From the NCBI GenBank assembly GCA_022819945.1, contig JAJEGI010000043.1:1-48833 (forward strand): 48,833 nucleotides of DNA, written 5' to 3'. A model generated the notes under the pieces. The model worked only from the letters and a program-made list of their open reading frames with translations, ran no database searches and had not been told where the DNA came from. Source of the stretch: Candidatus Poribacteria bacterium (GTDB lineage: Bacteria > Poribacteria > WGA-4E > WGA-3G). The translations under genes and the position numbers were made by a program. This document shows, in pieces, positions 1-7,436 of this stretch. Each line of letters opens with the position of its first letter. Within the stretch, counting starts at the first letter, position 1.

Positions 1-1
1 T

Positions 2-301
2 AGTTGGGAAAGTGGTCAAAAACTTACCCTCTATATTGATGGCGAACTTGATGATGATCCTACACACAATGACGATGGTAAAGTGGGAAAAATCTCTGGT
101 GCCACCAAATTATTCGTTGGTAAAGGGGCAAAGGATAATAATGGCACATCGTGGCCTGGACTCATAGACGACATTCGCATCTATGATAGAGCATTGACCG
201 AAGCAGAGATTGCGGATTTGGCAAGTGGTGTCCTCGCCGTCGAAGCAGACGGAAAATTAGCGACCACTTGGGCACACCTCAAGCAGAGACGCACCGATTA
301 G
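2..301 (+). CDS. LamG/concanavalin A-like domain protein, C-terminal part only
   Basis: The frame is open from the first bases, so the gene starts outside the window. Visible residues fit the last third of a LamG jelly-roll: a strand ending in LYIDGELDDD, a strand with KLFVGKGAKDNNG, then the typical closing signature GLIDDIRIYDRALTEAEI, which is nearly diagnostic of LamG_3-type domains. A short tail follows, ending in a basic KQRRTD. LamG domains usually bind glycans on secreted or surface proteins. Which enzyme or scaffold it belongs to cannot be said without the N-terminus. Confidence 0.8.
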   Translation, partial: SWESGQKLTLYIDGELDDDPTHNDDGKVGKISGATKLFVGKGAKDNNGTSWPGLIDDIRIYDRALTEAEIADLASGVLAVEADGKLATTWAHLKQRRTD

Positions 302-320
302 CACCTATCTTCTAAACACG

Positions 321-349
321 GGTAGGTGTGTTACCCAAGCATGCCTACC
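321..349. repeat. Imperfect inverted repeat between the LamG gene and the next gene
   Basis: GGTAGG at 321-326 pairs with CCTACC at 344-349 around a 17-base loop. It resembles the GTAGG-headed palindromes found elsewhere in this window. There is no T-run, so it is not a clear terminator. Confidence 0.35.
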
Positions 350-375
350 TACCAACTACACAGATTGGAAACATT

Positions 376-777
376 ATGCAAGCACTTTTTGAAAACACAC
401 GAACAGATCAGACATCGTTTCGGCACTATGTAAAACAGGAATTCTCGAAAATCCGTAAAGAGATCACCGAATCCGCTATAGAAGATCAGGATTTTTTCCC
501 TGCACCGGATTTGGTATTCAATGATGCCCTCTTTCTGATGGAAACCCTTTTCATTTCGGGCATTCCGACCCCCGACATCCGTTGGACAGAAGACGGTATC
601 CTAAATTTCAAATGGCACCTTGAAGACGGCGTAGCGATGTTAGAAGTATACGGTGATGGACTTATTGTCTATAATGCAACCCTCAATGATGAGCGTCCAG
701 ATGAGGCATCTTTCACATTGACGGATACTGCGAGCCTACAAGATTGCCTCGTAAGACTAAACCGCCTTTTACAGTAA
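376..777 (+). CDS. Small acidic protein of unknown function
   Basis: I do not recognise this gene. ATG at 376 is preferred over GTG at 328 because a weak GGAA sits about nine bases upstream, and the longer version would start inside the inverted repeat. The product is about 133 residues and soluble. It has a charged N-terminal helix (RHYVKQEFSKIRKEI) and a C-terminal half rich in alternating hydrophobic residues with WTEDG, WHLEDG and VYGDG turns, which suggests a small beta-sheet fold. It lies about 25 bases ahead of a HicB-like gene on the same strand, so the two may be one transcript and possibly a toxin-antitoxin-type pair. That is inference from position only. Confidence 0.65.
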   Translation: MQALFENTRTDQTSFRHYVKQEFSKIRKEITESAIEDQDFFPAPDLVFNDALFLMETLFISGIPTPDIRWTEDGILNFKWHLEDGVAMLEVYGDGLIVYNATLNDERPDEASFTLTDTASLQDCLVRLNRLLQ

Positions 778-802
778 TATTGTCATAAATATGGAAACTA
801 CG

Positions 803-1036
803 ATGAAGAATCTGGTGGTAACAGAGGAAATTTGGAAAGAAGGCAATATGTACACCGCCTACTGCCCAGAGTTAGATGTTGTGAGTTGCGGTAGAAACAT
901 TGAAGAAGCACGAAAAAATCTCCTTGAAGTTATCGAAATACACTTAGAAGAAGCGGCGCAACTTGGAATCCTCAAGTCATTTTTAAAAGATGCGGGTTAT
1001 GACTTAAATCCTTCACAACCGCCCCTTCAACATTAG
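803..1036 (+). CDS. HicB-like antitoxin-family protein
   Basis: The product is about 77 residues from ATG 803, or 81 from ATG 791. ATG 803 has GGAA about nine bases upstream and ATG 791 has nothing similar. It shows the HicB partial RNase H-like pattern: a first strand with an YTAYCPELDVVSCGRN motif, then a helix EEARKNLLEVIEIHLEEA. Known HicB proteins neutralise the RNase HicA and often carry a DNA-binding domain. This one has no room for such a domain and no HicA neighbour on either side. It may be an orphan antitoxin or a partner of the unknown gene just upstream. Confidence 0.75.
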   Translation: MKNLVVTEEIWKEGNMYTAYCPELDVVSCGRNIEEARKNLLEVIEIHLEEAAQLGILKSFLKDAGYDLNPSQPPLQH

Positions 1037-1053
1037 GCGGTAATAAGTAAATA

Positions 1054-3477
1054 ATGAAGACACATCTCCTTGAAAACTTACTCGGGTGTAAAATAGAAGA
1101 TACACTTGCTGCAATTTCAGCAGATACAACAGCTCTTGAAACTTTTCTCTCCACACTTCCCGCAGATACACTTGAACACCAACTCACACCGCAATGGGTC
1201 GTCTTGGCTGCGGGTAAAGGCACGCGAATTGATCCTACCGGACGCTTGAGCAAAACGTTGGACATCACCTTCGGTGAACAGAATATGCTCCAACACTCGC
1301 GACGCTATCTGCCCGGCAACCGTCCTGACATTGTTGTTATCAATCCACAGATGGCAGCGCGGATTGAGGAAAACGGATCTGCAGCGCAACTGCTCGGTCC
1401 GAATGCTGTTCCATGTATCCAAGAAGAGATGAACGGCACTGGGGGCGCGTTGCAAGCCGCTCTCCCGGCACTCCAAGATTCCGATGCTGCATGGATCGGC
1501 GTGGCGTTCGGTGATGAACCGTTTTTAGAACGTGAGATTTTCGCACAGACGTTGCTCTCCCATTTTCTCTCTGGCGCGGATGTTACACTATGCGGCAAAA
1601 TCCCTGAAACTGTCGAGGACAAAGGGGGTCTCTTCTTCGATGCAGAAGGAAGACTCACGGGGACGAAAGAGTGGTATGACATGACGGAAGCGGAACAGCA
1701 GGAGATGTGGAACCGCTTGGGCCGCGGCGAGGCGTATACGAACACAGGTATCACACTTATTCGGAAAAGCGCGTTGTTAGATCGGATACATCGATTAGAA
1801 CCACATGCGAATCGGAACAACGAACGCCACCACGTTGATCTGATTCGCCACTGTTACGAAGACGGATTGAAAACAAACGCCTTCATCTACCGTGGTGAAG
1901 TGTTATCCGGGGTTAACAGGTGGTCGAATGTTTTAACAGGTGAAGCTGCACTGTATACACAGGTGCAGGAATCACTCGCGCGAAAAGGCGTTCGCGTCGA
2001 TCCGAATGCACAGATAACATTAGCAGGCGATGACATTGAGATTGGCACGGCGTGTTATCTCATCGGTAGGATGCATCTCGGGGAAAAGGTGCGGATCGGA
2101 GATTATTGTAGGCTCGAAAATGTTACGTTGCTTGGCGCAACAACGGTAGGAAACGCCGTAGGATTGCAAGATGTCTCCGCGAACGATACGACGTTTGAAT
2201 CAAACCCGCTTTCGGAAACAGTGTCGGAACCCGTCCGTGGTCTTGCGACAGGTAGCACGATTCAGAATTCCATATTCGATGCGGTGAACGTAGGTAATGG
2301 TGTTCAGCTTTCAGGAGTTGTAGCGCGTGGGACAGTGATTCCGGCGGGTATTACTTTGACGCATCAAACACTCGGTGTTCCAGCGGCCCAATCTCCACCT
2401 GTGGTTCCAAAGCGGCTCTTTGATCAGATCGTGCCACCGGAATACATCCCTGGCGTGTTTACTTTCGGAGAGAAGAAGGAATTGCCGGATTGGGAAAACC
2501 TCCGACAACATGTGCAATCGCATAGTGCTGCGGAACTCATCCCGCGTGCGACGAGCGATGCAGACTTACAACAGATCGTGTGTGATGCTGTCCAAACACT
2601 TTTGGATCTGCAACGTTCAAATTCCGATTACCTGATTGAAGCACTCACACCTGAAGAGTTATGGGGAAGTATCTTCGAGATGGTAGGTCTCCATACCGGC
2701 AACCCTAACCCTTACCACAGCGATAAACTAAAGGCGCGGCAGACTGCGCTCGCCTTGCTGTCGGATTTTTGGGAAGACAACTGGCTGACACGTTTGAAGT
2801 TGGTCGTCGCTGGCAATATTATCGATTATAGCAGCGTGCGGGTTGTCAATAAACTCAAGGCAAACCCTGAATACTTTTCTGAAGCACTGCGGGCAGCGGT
2901 TGAAACACCTTTCGCCATTGATTGTTACGCACAGTTCTGTGAAAAGGTTATTGACAGCGCACCGCAGCAGATCCTCTGGCTCGCCGATAACGATGGAGAA
3001 GTGATTTTTGATATTGCCTTCATTCAGGAACTCGTCCAGCGTGGACACCAGATAATTGTGGTAGGAAAAGCGGATAACGCCAGCAACGACGTAACCCTTG
3101 CCGACCTACACGAAATAATAGGCTATCCGCAATTTCAAAAACTTCAGATAGCCGTCCGGGAAGGTGTCGTCAAACTGATGTCGTCAGGCGCAAAGACCAT
3201 CGGCACCAATCTCTATCAGGCGACACCGGAATTCGTGAACGCGGTGTTGGAAACCGATCTTGTTATTTCAAAAGGACAGGGAAATTTCTATACCACACCG
3301 GGGTGGGCAAAGGATACTTTTTATCTCCTGCTCTCAAAGGGTTTAACAGCAGAACGGAGTACGGGTGTTGTCGCGGATCGAAATTTGCCGATTGATGGAA
3401 TGATTCTGGCGTACCTTCCGGGTGGGACAAAACGGGACACCACGCTCCGAGAACTTTGTCGTAATAGCGATTTTTAA
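1054..3477 (+). CDS. Trifunctional fusion: sugar nucleotidyltransferase, left-handed beta-helix, DUF89/ARMT1-like phosphatase
   Basis: The protein has 807 residues. Residues 46-300 are a nucleotidyltransferase-A domain with the signature LAAGKGTR...SKTL (51-69) and a metal-site-like FGDEP (152-156). Residues 320-440 carry hexapeptide-type repeats (IGTACYLIG, IGDYCRLENVTLLG, GNAVGLQDV) of a left-handed beta-helix, as in GlmU-type enzymes. Residues 495-795 match the DUF89 (ARMT1-like) metal-dependent phosphatase family: NPNPY (551-554), AGNIIDYSS (586-593), ADNDGE (644-649), D679, and ISKGQGNFY (738-746). DUF89 enzymes are known to hydrolyse damaged or surplus phosphometabolites. The fusion suggests that one polypeptide makes a sugar nucleotide and clears aberrant sugar phosphates. 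The substrate is unknown. The gene ends tail-to-tail with the next gene, overlapping by four bases. Confidence 0.85.
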   Translation: MKTHLLENLLGCKIEDTLAAISADTTALETFLSTLPADTLEHQLTPQWVVLAAGKGTRIDPTGRLSKTLDITFGEQNMLQHSRRYLPGNRPDIVVINPQMAARIEENGSAAQLLGPNAVPCIQEEMNGTGGALQAALPALQDSDAAWIGVAFGDEPFLEREIFAQTLLSHFLSGADVTLCGKIPETVEDKGGLFFDAEGRLTGTKEWYDMTEAEQQEMWNRLGRGEAYTNTGITLIRKSALLDRIHRLEPHANRNNERHHVDLIRHCYEDGLKTNAFIYRGEVLSGVNRWSNVLTGEAALYTQVQESLARKGVRVDPNAQITLAGDDIEIGTACYLIGRMHLGEKVRIGDYCRLENVTLLGATTVGNAVGLQDVSANDTTFESNPLSETVSEPVRGLATGSTIQNSIFDAVNVGNGVQLSGVVARGTVIPAGITLTHQTLGVPAAQSPPVVPKRLFDQIVPPEYIPGVFTFGEKKELPDWENLRQHVQSHSAAELIPRATSDADLQQIVCDAVQTLLDLQRSNSDYLIEALTPEELWGSIFEMVGLHTGNPNPYHSDKLKARQTALALLSDFWEDNWLTRLKLVVAGNIIDYSSVRVVNKLKANPEYFSEALRAAVETPFAIDCYAQFCEKVIDSAPQQILWLADNDGEVIFDIAFIQELVQRGHQIIVVGKADNASNDVTLADLHEIIGYPQFQKLQIAVREGVVKLMSSGAKTIGTNLYQATPEFVNAVLETDLVISKGQGNFYTTPGWAKDTFYLLLSKGLTAERSTGVVADRNLPIDGMILAYLPGGTKRDTTLRELCRNSDF

Positions 3478-4814
3478 TCAGTAACAGATGCCCCTACTTT
3501 TGAAATCGTGTATTCCCGCTTTCCTGACACAGGAACCGGAATATCTTCTACAAATTTCACCGTGACAACGATATCTCCACCCAGTGCCTTTTGGATACAC
3601 TGAACCAGGTAACGACGCGTTGCCTCTGTCCACCGTTTATTAACAACCACTTTTAAGATACAATGCTTAAGGGTCTCTTGGATTATCTGGAATTGGTTCA
3701 CGCCTTTGAGACCGTAGAACTGTCGCGTGAAATAGCCTCCGTGTATCAATGTCCCAGTTTTCGTACGGAAAGTCGCAGTGGTGCGTCCAAGCAGTTCAGC
3801 CAAAATAGGCAAGGCACTACCACACGGGCATACTTCGTCCGAGAGCATACCGACATCTCCAATCCGATACCGAATAAACGGCATAGCATAATTATTGAGC
3901 TGCGTGACCAGAACCTCCCCGGGTTCGCTGTATGGGTCGGGACTGTCTATTTGGAGGTAGATGTCACGACAGTTGATATGCATCCTGCCTTCCGCGCATT
4001 CCATTCCGATTAACCCGACTTCCCGTCCGCCGTAGCGATTATGGACCTTCGCTTTGAAAATAATCTCGGCTAAGGCGCGATAATGTGGATGTAACATTTC
4101 AGCGGAAGCTATAATCCCTTTCAAATTCCATTTCGGAATCAAGCCGTTATCGGAGAGAAACGCAGCAAATTGGTAAAGTGATGAAGGATACGCGAGGATC
4201 GTCTGTGGCGGAGATTGATCCATCTGTTCAAACACTGCCAGCATCGCTTTGTCTGTCAGGTGAAACCCGTCGAGCCAATACTGATTCCGCCAGAAGTTGT
4301 TGAGCCGATGTTTCCAGTGTCCATCGTCTTCTAAATCTGCGGGAGACCCCCAGATCACCAATTGCGGTTGCCCGAAATTCCAGCCTGCCCATCGATCAAA
4401 GTAGTAGATGCTTAAATTCTGCTGGTTCCAATAGTTTCTGTCCTGGTAGAACGTAAGTGGCGTATCTGTTGAGCCACCCGTAGCGTTTTCAATCCGTTGC
4501 TCTTCAGTGAAGGCTGTAGAACAGAGCCCCTCTAATTGTGCTCGGACATCCTGCTTCTCAAGTGGTGGGATTTGCGATATATCAGGTGTCTCTGTCTTGA
4601 GCAATTCACGATAATAAGGTGTTGTCTGGTAGGCGTGTTGGAGGAGTTGTTCTAAACGTTCAGCCTGATATGCTTCAATAGTTTCGCGCGAGGCATCTAA
4701 CAGCGCAGCTGCCCGTGAGAGTTTGAAGTGGTAGCACACACCTTTATGATAAGTGTTATAGGCGTGCCATCCTGCCTTTGAAATTAACGTTTTAACAGAG
4801 CGATGAATAGGCAT
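3474..4814 (-). CDS. PaaK/CapK-like adenylate-forming enzyme
   Basis: The protein has 446 residues and resembles the phenylacetate-CoA ligase (PaaK)/CapK branch of adenylate-forming enzymes. Visible motifs are the nucleotide-binding loop ATGGSTDTP (111-119), the adenine-site motif YGGREVGLIGMEC, the YRIGDVGML aspartate motif, a CxCGS loop typical of PaaK, and a C-terminal SGKREY that should carry the catalytic lysine. Family members activate aryl or acyl acids or act in polysaccharide capsule assembly, and the substrate cannot be read from sequence. It stands alone and converges on the DUF89 fusion, with the two stop codons overlapping. The 458-base AT-rich region upstream would contain its promoter. 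Confidence 0.8.
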   Translation of the reverse strand: MPIHRSVKTLISKAGWHAYNTYHKGVCYHFKLSRAAALLDASRETIEAYQAERLEQLLQHAYQTTPYYRELLKTETPDISQIPPLEKQDVRAQLEGLCSTAFTEEQRIENATGGSTDTPLTFYQDRNYWNQQNLSIYYFDRWAGWNFGQPQLVIWGSPADLEDDGHWKHRLNNFWRNQYWLDGFHLTDKAMLAVFEQMDQSPPQTILAYPSSLYQFAAFLSDNGLIPKWNLKGIIASAEMLHPHYRALAEIIFKAKVHNRYGGREVGLIGMECAEGRMHINCRDIYLQIDSPDPYSEPGEVLVTQLNNYAMPFIRYRIGDVGMLSDEVCPCGSALPILAELLGRTTATFRTKTGTLIHGGYFTRQFYGLKGVNQFQIIQETLKHCILKVVVNKRWTEATRRYLVQCIQKALGGDIVVTVKFVEDIPVPVSGKREYTISKVGASVTD

Positions 4815-5272
4815 GGCTTAGGATCGCTGGACAATACGCCCGAACGGGTTAAGGAAAACAGTAAATCACTGAAAATCATTTTAGATAGACATCTCAATTT
4901 ATTAATTAATATGAGTCAACATGATAATTGATAATGATATGTAAGCAAATTTCATGCCAACGCTTTTAATAAAAGACATCTGTCTATTGCAACATCTAAA
5001 ATCAGAATAATATTTCACTGTCATCCGCCTAAAACATAGGTATAAACTGGGTTCACCAGTGTTAAAAACCCTGTCCCTATTCATAAGTCCTACTGTACAT
5101 TATAGGCATGCAAGAATCGTGAGTGACACGCAAGAATTGCCATATATAACGCAAAAATTGCACTATGCACTACTTATCAATTTCGGATATCTTCATCTCC
5201 TATAGATCGAAAATTTGTAACATTCGTAACGGATGTGCTTCGCGCGAACAGACTTCAATGATTGTATCGCGC
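4815..5272. other. AT-rich intergenic region with three phased short repeats
   Basis: No convincing gene is seen. A 60-codon frame on the minus strand (4902-5084) has no recognisable family or good ribosome site. The notable structure is a set of three related motifs, GCAAGAAT at 5110, GCAAGAATTGC at 5130 and GCAAAAATTGC at 5151, spaced 20 and 21 bases apart, close to two helical turns. They lie about 300 bases upstream of the PaaK-like gene and downstream of the sulfatase. Confidence 0.5.
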
Positions 5273-6754
5273 TCAATTTCTGAGTGTGTCCACATTTGGT
5301 GAATACCCGGATGGAAACTGATCACTCACAGAACGTCCATCTTGGAAGAGTTGTCCCGCATCAGGGGTCTCAGGTTCGACAGGTGATGGAAAGTCTCGCC
5401 ATCTATTACCATCAAGCGGGATTTCGTAACCGTCGTCGCGGAGCCATTCAATCAAACGTTTGCGATAAGCGTTAAGAATTCTGCCATACCCCGGATTACC
5501 TGCAAGACTCCGCTCGTCGAGTCTACCTTGCATACGCCTGAAAAGCCACTCCTGTCGATCCGCAGCGGAGTAGATATACTTGTATTCGTTTGTCAGGAGC
5601 ATATAGAGTCCCGTACCCTCCTGTCCCAATTGACCGATGATAGCATCCCGTTGGGCATTTCCAGTGGCAAGATCCGCGAGGTCCACACCGCTTCGGTCTG
5701 CCTGTAATGGTAACCCTGCTGCACCGAGACTTGTCGGTAGTACATCCACAAGGCTGGTAGGTGTATCGCACTGCGCGTTTGCCTCGAAACGTTCCGGGTA
5801 GCGGACAAGCAGTGGAATCCGGGCTGCTGCATCAAGGAATGAGCGTTTGCCGTAGCAGTCATAGTCACCGAGCAACTCGCCGTGATCGGAAGTATAAAGG
5901 ATTAAGGTGTTGTCTAATTCACCTTCCGATTCAAGATAGTCAAGGATCCGCCCGACCTGATAGTCAATGAAGGAGATCGCTGCATAGTAAGCGGCACGCA
6001 TCGTCCGAAGGAGGTTCATATCCCGCCCTTGGTCACGATATTTGTAACGATTTTGGTGTCGGTTCCAGTAGGTATGTAGACGCTCATAATCTGGTGGTAG
6101 GAAAGGTAATGGCATCTCGACGGTACGATAGAGTCTGTTCCACGGGACAGGCGATTCAAAGGGTGGATGTGGCTTAATAAAACTGCTCCAACATAAAAAA
6201 GGACGATCCCTATCGCGCTGTGAGAAGAATTCAAGCGTTCTATCGCCTACCCACTGGGTATGATGTAGACGTGCGGGGAGTTGCGAGGGTTGTGGGATAT
6301 AATAGTATTCACTCCGCTCACCGTGCGGGGCAACGACATGGTCGTAGCCGTTTTCAACCAGGGAAACCGTGAAGTCGTCAGGACCAGGGCCTTCCTCAGA
6401 ATAGTCGCGCGTCTCAAACCCCCACATTTTACGGCCTTGCGGCGTGAAATGCATTTTGCCGATACCGTGTGTCTGATAGCCTGCTTCATTGAGCAGCTCC
6501 ATCACTGAAACTCGGTCTTGGGGCATTGCGGAATTACTCGTGCATCCCGTCTCATGTACCCATTGCCCGAGCAGAAAACTACAACGCGATGCCACACACA
6601 CAGGGGACGGACAGTACGCTGAGGTAAAACTTGTCCCTTCCTGCACAATTCGATCTAATCCTGGGGTCTGAATCATCGGATTGCCGAGGGCACCGACGGT
6701 GTCAAAACGCTGCTGATCCGTCATAAGAAAAAGAATATTCGGTTGTTTCGCCAT
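5273..6754 (-). CDS. Type I sulfatase (formylglycine-dependent family)
   Basis: The ATG at 6754 is chosen because the protein then begins MAKQPNILFLMTDQQR, the usual start of sulfatases, and GGAAGG lies about 13 bases upstream. The longer reading from 6805 adds 17 unrelated residues. Of 493 residues, D13 and the TSDHGELLGD segment are the expected calcium ligands. C53 is in CVASR, a variant of the CxPSR signature in which the cysteine is converted to formylglycine. There is no signal peptide, so the enzyme looks cytoplasmic unless exported otherwise. Sulfatases of this kind cleave sulfate esters from polysaccharides, choline sulfate or small alcohols, and the substrate is not evident. A good promoter lies just upstream (6796-6824). 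No maturase gene is in the window. Confidence 0.9.
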   Translation of the reverse strand: MAKQPNILFLMTDQQRFDTVGALGNPMIQTPGLDRIVQEGTSFTSAYCPSPVCVASRCSFLLGQWVHETGCTSNSAMPQDRVSVMELLNEAGYQTHGIGKMHFTPQGRKMWGFETRDYSEEGPGPDDFTVSLVENGYDHVVAPHGERSEYYYIPQPSQLPARLHHTQWVGDRTLEFFSQRDRDRPFLCWSSFIKPHPPFESPVPWNRLYRTVEMPLPFLPPDYERLHTYWNRHQNRYKYRDQGRDMNLLRTMRAAYYAAISFIDYQVGRILDYLESEGELDNTLILYTSDHGELLGDYDCYGKRSFLDAAARIPLLVRYPERFEANAQCDTPTSLVDVLPTSLGAAGLPLQADRSGVDLADLATGNAQRDAIIGQLGQEGTGLYMLLTNEYKYIYSAADRQEWLFRRMQGRLDERSLAGNPGYGRILNAYRKRLIEWLRDDGYEIPLDGNRWRDFPSPVEPETPDAGQLFQDGRSVSDQFPSGYSPNVDTLRN

Positions 6755-6795
6755 GAGAGATTCCGGTCCTTCCTTTTTTCTAAATATATAGGAGC

Positions 6796-6824
6796 AGCAT
6801 AGCACTTTTTCAAACGGAATGCAA
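6796..6824 (-). promoter_or_regulatory. Sigma70-type promoter for the sulfatase
   Basis: Read on the minus strand, TTGCAT (6824-6819) and TATGCT (6801-6796) are separated by exactly 17 bases, about 40 bases upstream of the sulfatase ATG. Five of six bases match consensus in the -35 hexamer and five of six in the -10. Confidence 0.6.
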
Positions 6825-6923
6825 CTAATCTTTCAAATTGGCGGTCAGCTATCAGCGGTCAGTGAAAGTCGCGACTGGGAGTGCTTTGCAGTGAGAATCC
6901 TACGGTGAAGGGTTCTATTTTCT

Positions 6924-6952
6924 TTGACATTTAATCAGGCATGTGGTAATAT
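6924..6952 (+). promoter_or_regulatory. Consensus sigma70 promoter for the small membrane protein
   Basis: A perfect TTGACA (6924-6929), a 17-base spacer and TAATAT (6947-6952) stand 42 bases before the ATG at 6995. It is back-to-back with the sulfatase promoter. It may also drive the molybdopterin oxidoreductase downstream. Confidence 0.75.
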
Positions 6953-6994
6953 TTTTTTGACTATTGACCTTAATAACTGGCGAGTATAAAAAAG

Positions 6995-7192
6995 ATGCAA
7001 AAATGGTATGAAAATAAAACACTCTTGAACATTTTCATCGTCTTAATGTGTATCAGTTTTGCAGCTTACTATTTCTTCGATTGGAAATGGGGGTTGCCTT
7101 TAACGCTTTGTCTCGGGACAGCGATTATGGTGAGAGGTGTCGTAAAAATCACGATGCAGATGCGAAGGAGAAAAAAACGCGAGGAAAAATAG
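6995..7192 (+). CDS. Small two-helix membrane protein
   Basis: I do not recognise a family. The 65-residue product has two hydrophobic segments, roughly residues 10-27 (LNIFIVLMCISFAAYYFF) and 31-50 (WGLPLTLCLGTAIMVRGVVK), joined by a short DWKWG turn. It ends in a strongly basic tail (RRRKKREEK), which predicts a cytoplasmic C-terminus. It is preceded by a consensus promoter, which argues that it is a real, expressed gene. The Shine-Dalgarno site is weak. A job in the membrane near the oxidoreductase is possible but unsupported. Confidence 0.65.
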   Translation: MQKWYENKTLLNIFIVLMCISFAAYYFFDWKWGLPLTLCLGTAIMVRGVVKITMQMRRRKKREEK

Positions 7193-7215
7193 CAGTCAGC
7201 AAAGCAGCAGGCGGT

Positions 7216-7420
7216 ATATTATACCTCACTTTTCAGAAGCACACGCAGCTTGAAACGAAGTGAAAAGCGAATATACGGAGAGGGGCGTGAAATCCCCAAA
7301 CCCAGCTGACTGAACCGCATATTATACCTCTCTTTTCAAGAGCACATGCAGCTTGAAACGAAGTGGAAAGCGGATATACGGAGAGGAACACGAACACCGA
7401 AAACCAGCTAACCGAACCGC
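7216..7420 (+). repeat. Two head-to-tail copies of a ~103-base intergenic repeat
   Basis: Copy 1 (about 7216-7318) and copy 2 (about 7319-7420) share ATTATACCTC, CAGCTTGAAACGAAGTG, ATATACGGAGAGG and a closing CAGCT...CCGAACCGC. The end of copy 2 runs into CCGCAAGGAA and so supplies the ribosome-binding site of the gene starting at 7437. A related piece lies on the minus strand at 44281-44340, again just upstream of a start codon. Confidence 0.75.
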
Positions 7421-7436
7421 AAGGAAATTTAAAAGA

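Noticed and set aside
1305..1820. 171-codon minus-strand frame opposite the nucleotidyltransferase domain
   Set aside because: It is serine/arginine-rich shadow translation of a gene with clear motifs on the other strand.
4902..5084. 60-codon minus-strand frame upstream of the PaaK-like gene
   Set aside because: AT-rich, no recognised motif, no good ribosome site and an erratic composition. Reported as part of the intergenic region only.
5284..6754. Several plus-strand frames of 60-75 codons opposite the sulfatase
   Set aside because: All lie within the conserved sulfatase sequence and lack family motifs or ribosome sites.
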